Part shown: piece by piece, positions 41,070 through 47,574 of the stretch
How the letters are laid out: every line of letters begins with the position of its first letter
Position numbering within the stretch: position 1 is the first letter of the stretch
Source: Candidatus Gastranaerophilales bacterium
GTDB lineage: Bacteria; Cyanobacteriota; Vampirovibrionia; Gastranaerophilales; Gastranaerophilaceae
Assembly: GCA_944322625.1 (NCBI GenBank)
Contig: CALUPN010000003.1
Location: forward strand, 1 to 54,817
Length of the DNA: 54,817 bases
Direction: 5' to 3'
Notes under the pieces: model-generated
What the model was told of the DNA's origin: nothing
Database searches by the model: none
The model's input: only the letters and a program-made list of their open reading frames with translations
Translations under genes and position numbers: made by a program

Positions 41070-42374
41070 ATGACAACAAATAACACCATCCCCATAAGAT
41101 TTAAAGCAGACGCACAGACAGTGCCTTATGTAATGAGTTATAATAATCGTTATACCCCGCCCATGCCGGATAGTGCTGTTGATGATATGTTCATTATGCA
41201 GGCAATGGAACAGCAAAAAGCTCTCAAGAAAGAAAAGTCCAAAGAAAATTGGCAGAAAACAGGTGTAATTGCGCAGGTAGCACTTGCGGCTGCCTTTGTA
41301 ACCATGGCTGTAACCTCTATTATTGGTCTTAAGAGGGGCGGATTAAACGGGCAGGAAATTTCGAAAAATGTTAAGCTTGTCTGGGATGATATTGCAAAAA
41401 AACAAGATTTCCCGAATCTTACGGATGATTGTGTTAATCCGAAAGTCAGAGATTTTATTGAAAAAATGAAGAAAAGAGGAAATGTAAAAAAAGAGGTCTT
41501 AGAATATACCGGAATGAAAAACCCGGAACAATGTATATTAATGTACGGACCTTCAGGTACAGGTAAAACATTCAGCGGACAACTTTTAGCAAAAGAACTT
41601 GGAGCGGAATATACAAAGGTTCAATTTGCAGATGTTTCGTCGCCTTATATAGGCCAAACATCAGTAGAAATTCAAAATGTATTTAAACAGCTTCATGAAA
41701 CAGCTACAAAAAATCCTGAGAAAAAGTATGTTGTCTCGTTTGATGAAATAGATGCTCTTCTTGTTCCCAGAGAAAAATGCGGTGCAAACAATTTACATCT
41801 TGCTGAAAACAGAACAGCTTTCTTAAATGGTCTGGATTTAATCAAAGACTGCGAAAACTTAAAAATTATAGGTACTACAAATGTTAACCCATCTACCGGC
41901 AACCTTGATAAAGCATCTTTAAGCAGGTTTAAAAATATGATTGAAATTGACCTTCCGAACACTACGGAATTACAAGCTGCTCTAAAATTCCAGCTTAAAA
42001 AATTAAAAGCCATAGAAAAACATAAGTTCTTTGAAAATAATAAAAAAGAAATTGAAGATTTTGTAAAAGATTTGCAAAAAAGAAAATATTCTCAAAGAGA
42101 TGTTGAAGATATTGCAAAAAAAGCCGTTGACGATTTTGGCATTAAAATAAATGACAGCACAAACGTAACCGATGAGAAATTTGATATCAAATATCTGCGC
42201 AAAGCCGTTGAAAATAAGGGCCTTACAACAGGAGCTATTAGTGATGAAGTTGTTCCTGCATGGGCCAAAATTCCAGAACCTACCCAAAAAATTCCGGCAA
42301 CTGTAAAATTATTGCAAAAGAGGGCGGGTTTTTGGAATAGTATTAAAGAATTTTTTAGTCGCAATAATAAATAA
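41070..42374 (+). CDS. Membrane-anchored AAA+ ATPase (copy 2)
   Basis: 434 residues, paralogue of the preceding gene: DDCVNPKVRDFIEKM matches its DDCVNPKVKNFIEKT, and both share NRTAFLNGLD / NRTSFLNGLD. One membrane helix lies near 70-92 (VIAQVALAAAFVTMAVTSII). Walker A is GPSGTGKT (160-167), Walker B VVSFDEID with Asp225 intact, sensor 1 IIGTTNVNP, then LSRFKN. The N-terminus has RFKA (10-13) and the C-terminus a basic tail (FWNSIKEFFSRNNK). Start at ATG 41070, with AAAAGG about 12 nt upstream. With copy 1 it may form a membrane-bound remodelling or unfolding ring; the substrate is unknown. Confidence 0.85.
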   Translation: MTTNNTIPIRFKADAQTVPYVMSYNNRYTPPMPDSAVDDMFIMQAMEQQKALKKEKSKENWQKTGVIAQVALAAAFVTMAVTSIIGLKRGGLNGQEISKNVKLVWDDIAKKQDFPNLTDDCVNPKVRDFIEKMKKRGNVKKEVLEYTGMKNPEQCILMYGPSGTGKTFSGQLLAKELGAEYTKVQFADVSSPYIGQTSVEIQNVFKQLHETATKNPEKKYVVSFDEIDALLVPREKCGANNLHLAENRTAFLNGLDLIKDCENLKIIGTTNVNPSTGNLDKASLSRFKNMIEIDLPNTTELQAALKFQLKKLKAIEKHKFFENNKKEIEDFVKDLQKRKYSQRDVEDIAKKAVDDFGIKINDSTNVTDEKFDIKYLRKAVENKGLTTGAISDEVVPAWAKIPEPTQKIPATVKLLQKRAGFWNSIKEFFSRNNK

Positions 42375-42449
42375 TTTTTATATACGATTTTAAAACTTTG
42401 TTACAAAGAGGCAATTTTTTGAAACAAAATGACTTTATATATATGTAAG

Positions 42450-42614
42450 GATTAAGTAAGACAAAAGTTTTAAACGGAGGTCACAAACCAAATAAAAAAG
42501 TACAAAGGCATTTTAAGCTTGCGGAAATTTTAAAAACAGATTTTCTTTTTATACTCTCTCTTAATATCCTCGTGTTTATTTAATGTTGCCACTATTCTTA
42601 ATGGCAACTTTTTC
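42450..42614 (+). ncRNA. Candidate small RNA ending in a strong terminator
   Basis: A promoter-like region (TTGAAA then TATATATATG, about 42418-42447) is followed by about 160 nt with no usable ORF: AACGGAGGT near 42474 looks like a ribosome-binding site but no start codon follows. The stretch ends at GTTGCCA (42585-42591), loop, TGGCAAC (42602-42608) and TTTTTC, a clear rho-independent terminator. The promoter box is shared with the 148-aa gene at 30133. Either a small RNA, or the leader of a lost gene. Confidence 0.4.
42585..42614 (+). terminator. Rho-independent terminator of the candidate small RNA
   Basis: Perfect 7-bp stem GTTGCCA / TGGCAAC, 10-nt loop, then a T-run. Confidence 0.85.
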
Positions 42615-42750
42615 TTTTGTGTAAAAGATTAATCTTTAGGAAATTTTAAAAGCTTATTATTTCATTGAATAAACTTATTGCAAAATTGTTACTCATACCG
42701 GAGATAAAATTTATTATTGCATTTTGGTAAGATTTTTTGTTTGCTACATC

Positions 42751-43018
42751 TTATACAAAAGCATTTTTTAATTTTAGTCCTTGTCGAGCTGCAAAACTAT
42801 AGTTAGAATATTTAACCAACCATTCCTCAAAATTCTTTATTAAAAGCGGATACAATTTTTGCCCTTTTTCAAGTGATTCTTTTCATTCCGTTTTCATAAT
42901 ACTCATCAAGTTTATTAAAAATAGTAGTTAATACCCATTTTGAATATGCTTTAAATGTTTTAAGACGCGGATGTCTATAAATATTTTTATAATTAAAATC
43001 CTTGATATTAGTACACAC
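42751..43018 (-). pseudogene. Frameshifted gene remnant
   Basis: On the minus strand one frame reads TNIKDFNYKNIYRHPRLKTF, then AYSKWVLTTIFNKLDEYYEN up to a TGA at 42869-42871. From 42876 a second frame continues SLEKGQKLYPLLIKNFEEWL, then VKYSNYSFAARQGLKLKNAF, to the TAA at 42751. The two halves join into one protein-like sequence of about 88 residues. No start codon with a ribosome-binding site remains, and a TGA lies just upstream. The NIYRHPRL pattern is faintly like the C-terminal part of dGTP triphosphohydrolases, but this is only a guess. It lies downstream of the FtsZ-like gene on the same strand. Confidence 0.55.
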
Positions 43019-43049
43019 AAATCAATGCGTATGCTAACAAATTAAATAT

Positions 43050-43592
43050 TTAGTCTATTAATTTTTCTATTTTCTCAATGTAAACTGCATTTTGTAAATT
43101 CAACACATCATTATAAGTTACATTTCTCAACTGTTTGTAATCTATATTATCAAAAATTTTAACTTTGCAAAGTTCTTGAATAGCTTTCAAAGCAGATGCT
43201 GCTATATTTGCCTTGCGCTCTCCTTCTATATCAAAGGGCATATTTGTTATTAATTGAACTTTTTTATTATTATCAATTAATAACTTAACTAGCTGCAGGG
43301 TTGAACCGGAAGATGTTCCACCGCCAGAGGGGGCTATAATTATTATACTGTCAAATTTCTGAATGGCATTTAATATTTCTTCTTTACTTTCTTTTACAGC
43401 ATTTTCACCCAGTATAATATCTCCGCCCGCCGAATATTTTCCGCAGCAAAGACCTCCAATTCTTAACCCTGCATATTTTTCTACAACATCAAAATCTGTA
43501 TCAATAAAAAGTTTAGCAATATCTTTATGTATCCGGTATAAAATATTGCAACCTGCTCCACCAATTCCAATAAATAATAAATCTTGTTTCAT
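43050..43592 (-). CDS. Short FtsZ/tubulin-like GTP-binding protein (180 aa)
   Basis: The N-terminal nucleotide motif FIGIGGAGCNI (7-17) and the tubulin signature region PSGGGTSSGSTLQ (88-100) are clear; both match the FtsZ/tubulin GTPase fold (GGGTGTGS/T in FtsZ, here with Ser-Ser). NMPFDIEGERKANIAASALK near 118-137 also follows FtsZ (TxPFxxEGxxR). The chain stops after the GTPase domain, with no second tubulin domain and no FtsZ tail, at about half the normal length. AAAGGAAA precedes the ATG and TATAAT lies at 43617-43622. The neighbourhood is accessory. Similar stand-alone FtsZ-like proteins are known outside cell division; its role here is unknown. Confidence 0.8.
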   Translation of the reverse strand: MKQDLLFIGIGGAGCNILYRIHKDIAKLFIDTDFDVVEKYAGLRIGGLCCGKYSAGGDIILGENAVKESKEEILNAIQKFDSIIIIAPSGGGTSSGSTLQLVKLLIDNNKKVQLITNMPFDIEGERKANIAASALKAIQELCKVKIFDNIDYKQLRNVTYNDVLNLQNAVYIEKIEKLID

Positions 43593-43634
43593 AATAGTTT
43601 CCTTTCAATTTGTATTATTATATTAGCTAAATGC

Positions 43635-43733
43635 TGCGTCATTTCAGGACATATCGTTTCGCTATATATACTTTTATGTAAAAACTTTGTATAATTATTT
43701 GGATGCTAATCGGATTTGTCCTAATTTGACGCA
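43635..43733. promoter_or_regulatory. Inverted repeat in the divergent promoter of the accessory patch
   Basis: TGCGTCATTTCAGGACATATCG (43635-43656) is mirrored by CGGATTTGTCCTAATTTGACGCA (43711-43733): TGCGTCA and AGGACA are shared. Each arm sits upstream of one of the two divergent genes near the expected -35 (the right arm contains TTGACG), so it may be a common operator that couples their expression. Confidence 0.5.
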
Positions 43734-43779
43734 ATTAAATGTAAAAATAATTATACTTACAATTGAAATAGGAGTTATT

Positions 43780-44418
43780 ATGCAAGAAAAAACAACAATT
43801 ACAACTGTAACTTTTCAAGATATTTGGGATGATAAAATAGACTCCACATATAAAAAGAAATTAGAAGTAGACGGAAATGCTTATAAATATAGACTTTATT
43901 ATAAAACGGTATGGAATGATGCTAAAAAATCACCAAATTTACTGACATTTATTATGCTTAATCCAAGTACAGCAAATCAGTATTCTAATGACCCTTCTGT
44001 AAACAATTGTATAAAAATAGCTAAAAAATGTAATGAATATGATGGAATTGAAGTATTAAATGTGTATTCACTGAGACATCCTGATTTTGCAAAAATAAAA
44101 GATTTAATAAAAAATGGTGAAGGCAATCCGTCTGATATAAATTATGACATTGCCAAATGTAAAAATGTTGTATTAGCATGGGGTAATAAAAAAATTAAAC
44201 TAAATGAAAAATTGTTTGCAAAGATTAAATCATCATCAACAATATATATTTTGGGAGTTAATGATGCGACAAAAATAGACAAAGATTACAAATTTAATAA
44301 AAATCAAATCCGCCACCCTGATAATAGAGCGTGGACAAGACTTGGCGGTATAGAAAATGCTAAATTATTTGAAATAGATAAAAATAAATTTATTAATAAT
44401 GGCTATATTCAAGAATAA
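43780..44418 (+). CDS. DUF1643 family protein
   Basis: 212 residues with the DUF1643 hallmark LTFIMLNPSTANQYSNDPSV (about 57-76), followed by IEVLNVYSLRHPDF and the late VVLAWGNK and RHPDNRAW segments. The biochemical activity of this family is not established; members are common in phages, plasmids and genomic islands. The ATG at 43780 has TAGGAG 5 nt upstream; the frame is open 31 codons further 5' but that extension has no ribosome-binding site and crosses the operator. Two genes, this one and the CHC2 protein (12 bp on), form a unit divergent from the FtsZ-like gene. Confidence 0.85.
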   Translation: MQEKTTITTVTFQDIWDDKIDSTYKKKLEVDGNAYKYRLYYKTVWNDAKKSPNLLTFIMLNPSTANQYSNDPSVNNCIKIAKKCNEYDGIEVLNVYSLRHPDFAKIKDLIKNGEGNPSDINYDIAKCKNVVLAWGNKKIKLNEKLFAKIKSSSTIYILGVNDATKIDKDYKFNKNQIRHPDNRAWTRLGGIENAKLFEIDKNKFINNGYIQE

Positions 44419-44430
44419 GGAACTAATAAA

Positions 44431-44691
44431 ATGTCAGATATAGAAGAAAAATTAAAACAACAATTTGATATAGTTGAAACAATATCCCGATATACTACGC
44501 TAAAACTAAAAGATAGTCATTACTGGGGATGCTGCCCTTTCCATAAGGATTTGAAACCTTCTATGTCTGTCAATCCTAAACAGGGCACTTTCAAGTGTTT
44601 TGCCTGCGGAGTTAATGGTGATGTAATAACTTTCTTTGCCAATATCACACAACAAAACAGAAAAGATATTATTGATATTTTATCAAACTAA
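44431..44691 (+). CDS. Stand-alone CHC2 zinc-finger protein (DnaG-type N-terminal domain)
   Basis: 86 residues consisting only of the primase zinc-binding domain: IVETISRYTTLKLKDSHYWG, then Cys35-x2-His38 (CPFH) and Cys56-x2-Cys59 (CFAC), with the conserved 17-residue gap and FHKDLKPSMSVNPKQGTFKC. No TOPRIM or helicase-binding domain follows, so it cannot synthesise primers alone. Such pieces occur in plasmids, phages and integrative elements as partners of replication proteins. AAGGAAC precedes the ATG. Its link with DUF1643 and an FtsZ-like protein suggests an element-derived replication or partition module; this is inference. Confidence 0.85.
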   Translation: MSDIEEKLKQQFDIVETISRYTTLKLKDSHYWGCCPFHKDLKPSMSVNPKQGTFKCFACGVNGDVITFFANITQQNRKDIIDILSN

Positions 44692-44763
44692 CAAAGCTAT
44701 TAATTACTCATTTTAAAGTTTGCCGTTTTATGATAGAAAACATTTCTTTTGAAATTAGACATA

Positions 44764-44797
44764 AAAAAGGCAGAAAGGTTAACTCTCTGCCTTTTTA
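44764..44797. terminator. Bidirectional terminator between the CHC2 gene and pgk
   Basis: AAAAAGGCAGA and TCTGCCTTTTT pair perfectly (11 bp) around an 11-nt loop, with T-runs on both strands. It serves pgk and perhaps the convergent accessory unit. Confidence 0.88.
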
Positions 44798-44812
44798 TTG
44801 CTTATCAGCAAA

Positions 44813-46009
44813 TTACTTGTCATCTAATGCAGCAACACCGGGAAGAACTTTTCCTTCGATAAATTCTAAGGAAGCTCCGCCGCCTGTTGAAACATGAGTG
44901 AAATCTTCTGCCTTGCAGAATTTTTTAGCTGCAGAAACAGAATCGCCGCCGCCGATTACAGAAGTTGCACCGTTTTTTGTTGCTTCTACTATTGCTTCTA
45001 ATACTGCCTTAGTACCTTCTGCAAACTTCGGATTTTCAAATGCGCCAACCGGACCGTTCATAAGAATTGTTTTTGAAGATTTAATAACGTCTGCAAAAGC
45101 TTTTCTTGAATCAGGGCCTGCATCAACACCTTCAAATCCGTCCGGAATTTCGTTAATTTTAACGAATTCATTCTTACCGTTGCCGGAAAAATCGTCAGTT
45201 GCTAAAACATCAGTTGCCATTACAAGCTTAACGCCTTTTTCCTGAGCTTTCTTTTCGATTGCTTTTGCAACATCAAGCTGGTCATCTTCGCAGATTGAAT
45301 TACCAATCTTGCCGCCGTTAGCTTTTACAAATGTATAAGCCATACCGCCGCCTATAATCATATTATCAACCTTATCTAAAAGATTTTCTAAAACACCGAT
45401 TTTAGAAGAAACTTTAGCTCCGCCGACAACAGCAGTAAACGGCCTTTCAGGATTATCAAGAGCTTGAGACAGACATCTGATTTCTTTTTCCATCAACAAA
45501 CCTGATACTGCAGGTTTAAGAATTTTAGCTAATTTTGCAGTTGAAGTGTGGTTTCTGTGAGCTGCGCCGAATGCGTCATTCACATAGAAATCGCCCAATT
45601 TTGCTAACTCTTGAGCAAATGTCATATCATCATCTTTTGCTTCTTCTGCTTTGTAATAACGGATGTTTTCCAGAAGTGCAATCTGACCGTCTTGAAGCTT
45701 TTCTACATAAGGTTTAGCTTCTTCTACTGACGGAATAAATACGATTTCTTCGCCAAAAACTTTTGACATATATTTTGCAACCGGAGCCAGTGAAAATTCC
45801 GGATTTTTTTCGCCCTTAGGTCTGCCTAAGTGTGCCATAAGAACGATTTTTGCACCTTTGTCTTTTAAATATTTAACTGTAGGAACGATAGCCTGAATAC
45901 GGGTATCATCTGTAACATTTTTGTTTTCATCTAAAGGAACATTAATATCAACTCTTACGAGAGCTGTTTTACCTTTGATGTCACCTAAATCTTTGATTGA
46001 TTTTTTCAT
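44813..46009 (-). CDS. pgk: Phosphoglycerate kinase
   Basis: Glycolytic enzyme interconverting 1,3-bisphosphoglycerate plus ADP with 3-phosphoglycerate plus ATP. 398 residues, normal length. The N-terminal substrate site is ALVRVDINVPLDENKNVTDD; LMAHLGRPKG and DAFGAAHRNHTSTA follow; the nucleotide site includes VGGAKVSSKIGVLENLL and the C-terminal SVIGGGDSVSAAKK and STGGGASLEFIEGK. AGGAAAG lies upstream of the ATG. Codon use looks like a highly expressed gene. It has its own promoter (46039-46067) and terminator, without gap or tpi neighbours. Confidence 0.97.
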   Translation of the reverse strand: MKKSIKDLGDIKGKTALVRVDINVPLDENKNVTDDTRIQAIVPTVKYLKDKGAKIVLMAHLGRPKGEKNPEFSLAPVAKYMSKVFGEEIVFIPSVEEAKPYVEKLQDGQIALLENIRYYKAEEAKDDDMTFAQELAKLGDFYVNDAFGAAHRNHTSTAKLAKILKPAVSGLLMEKEIRCLSQALDNPERPFTAVVGGAKVSSKIGVLENLLDKVDNMIIGGGMAYTFVKANGGKIGNSICEDDQLDVAKAIEKKAQEKGVKLVMATDVLATDDFSGNGKNEFVKINEIPDGFEGVDAGPDSRKAFADVIKSSKTILMNGPVGAFENPKFAEGTKAVLEAIVEATKNGATSVIGGGDSVSAAKKFCKAEDFTHVSTGGGASLEFIEGKVLPGVAALDDK

Positions 46010-46038
46010 AGTCTCTTTCCTTTCTTATTTGCATGATA

Positions 46039-46067
46039 ATTATAGTAAAAACAAAATTCTCCTGCAA
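46039..46067 (-). promoter_or_regulatory. Promoter of pgk
   Basis: On the minus strand: TTGCAG, 17-nt spacer, TATAAT, about 30 bp upstream of the pgk start codon. Confidence 0.75.
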
Positions 46068-46172
46068 ATCACTACGCAGCAACATAACTATTGTAAACAA
46101 CTATTACGGCGCTGTATTCTTTTGCAAAAAAATGTTGTATAATGGATGTATCAGATATTAAGGAGAAAATAA

Positions 46173-46634
46173 ATGACCATTATAGAAGGTTTACTGACTG
46201 TCACAAACGAAAAATTCTGTATAATAGTATCACGGTTTAATGAATTTATAAGTTCAAAATTATTATCCGGCGCTTTAGACGAATTAAAACGTCATGGAGT
46301 AAAAGAGGAAAATATCGATGTTATATGGTGTCCCGGAGCTTTTGAAATTCCGGTCATAGCAAAGAAATGTGCAAAAACAGGAAAATATAACGCCGTTATT
46401 GCATTGGGAGCTGTTATAAAAGGTTCAACTTCTCATTACGATTATGTATGCGCGGAAGTTTCCAAAGGAATTGCCGCAGTAAGCCTTGAAACAGAAATTC
46501 CCGTAATATTCGGAGTTTTAACAACCGACAATATTGAACAAGCAATAGAAAGAGCCGGAACAAAAGCAGGAAATAAAGGTGCCGATGCTGCAAAATCTGC
46601 AATTGAAATGGCTGATTTAATAAATAAAATATAA
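46173..46634 (+). CDS. ribH: 6,7-dimethyl-8-ribityllumazine synthase
   Basis: Penultimate riboflavin enzyme; forms the lumazine from the pyrimidinedione and dihydroxybutanone phosphate, usually as a 60-mer or pentamer. 153 residues. The motifs [50 protein letters not shown] (with the catalytic His) and [20 protein letters not shown] are all present. AAGGAG precedes the ATG. A TATAAT sits at 46138-46143; no FMN riboswitch lies upstream. ribD, ribE and ribBA are elsewhere. It is followed by murQ with a gap of 46 bp. Confidence 0.96.
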   Translation: MTIIEGLLTVTNEKFCIIVSRFNEFISSKLLSGALDELKRHGVKEENIDVIWCPGAFEIPVIAKKCAKTGKYNAVIALGAVIKGSTSHYDYVCAEVSKGIAAVSLETEIPVIFGVLTTDNIEQAIERAGTKAGNKGADAAKSAIEMADLINKI

Positions 46635-46680
46635 AATAACAAGTGTTTTAATGGTCTTAGTATATAAAGGAGTGTGTGTT

Positions 46681-47574
46681 ATGAGCGAAATTATTACAGA
46701 GTACAGAAACGAGAATACAAAGAACATTGATCTTCTCTCAACAATTGATATTGTCAGAAAAATCAATGAAGAAGATAAGCTTGTAGCACTGGCAATTGAA
46801 GATGAACTTCCCAATATTGCAAAAGCAATAGATATGATTGCCAAACAATTCCTTGTCGGCGGTAAATTATATTATTATGGTGCGGGAACCTCCGGCAGAA
46901 TAGGCATTCTTGACGCTTCCGAATGTCCTCCGACATTCGGCGTGCCTGCAGATATGGTTACAGGTTTTATTGCCGGCGGCGACAAAGCAATCAGAAACGC
47001 AGCAGAAGGCGCAGAGGACAATTATGAAGAAGGTGTTAAAGATGCTCAATGCCTTACCGCTCAGGATGTCTGTGTCGCGATATCAGCAAGCGGAAATCCT
47101 AAATATTTATTAGGAGTTCTAAATCAAGCTGACAAAGTTAACTGCAGAACAATTGCGCTCACCTGTAACCATGATGCAATGATTCTTGAAGAAGCAGGAC
47201 TCGGAATTTGTGTTGAAGTAGGTCCGGAAGTTATTGCAGGCTCCAGCAGAATGAAGGCGGGGTCGGTACAAAAAATGGTTCTGAATATGCTGTCAACAGG
47301 AGCTATGATTAAAATAGGCAAAACATACGAAAACTTCATGATTGATTTAATGCCCACCAATGAAAAGCTGAAAGACAGAGCAATAAGAATTGTTGCAGAA
47401 ATTGCGGAAGTTAACAATTCCAAAGCGTTGCAGACCTTGTTAGAATGCAGCTGGAGTGTAAAGACAGCAATAATGATGCTTAAATGCAATCTTAACAGAG
47501 AACAGGCAGAAGAAGCTCTCAGGAAAAATTGCGGAGTCTTAAGAAGAGCTTTAAACAGTTTTTCTAAGCTTTAA
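46681..47574 (+). CDS. murQ: N-acetylmuramic acid 6-phosphate etherase
   Basis: Cleaves the lactyl ether of MurNAc-6-phosphate, giving GlcNAc-6-phosphate for peptidoglycan recycling. 297 residues with the SIS-domain signatures LYYYGAGTSGRIGILDASECPPTFG and CVAISASGNPKYLLG, and the family TGAMIKIGKTYENFMIDLMP. I chose the ATG at 46681 because AAAGGAG lies 8 nt upstream; the frame is open 10 codons further 5'. Downstream and convergent, overlapping by 11 bp, is a lysozyme-amidase gene that could release such muropeptides. No MurNAc phosphotransferase (MurP) is adjacent. Confidence 0.95.
   Translation: MSEIITEYRNENTKNIDLLSTIDIVRKINEEDKLVALAIEDELPNIAKAIDMIAKQFLVGGKLYYYGAGTSGRIGILDASECPPTFGVPADMVTGFIAGGDKAIRNAAEGAEDNYEEGVKDAQCLTAQDVCVAISASGNPKYLLGVLNQADKVNCRTIALTCNHDAMILEEAGLGICVEVGPEVIAGSSRMKAGSVQKMVLNMLSTGAMIKIGKTYENFMIDLMPTNEKLKDRAIRIVAEIAEVNNSKALQTLLECSWSVKTAIMMLKCNLNREQAEEALRKNCGVLRRALNSFSKL

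Noticed and set aside
41693..42364. Minus-strand ORFs opposite the second AAA+ gene
   Set aside because: They are antisense to a gene with complete Walker motifs and show no start signals.
43687..43779. N-terminal extension of the DUF1643 protein to 43687
   Set aside because: It lacks a ribosome-binding site and crosses the inverted repeat; TAGGAG supports 43780.
46144..46172. FMN riboswitch before ribH
   Set aside because: The leader is only about 30 nt after the -10 box, far too short for an RFN element.
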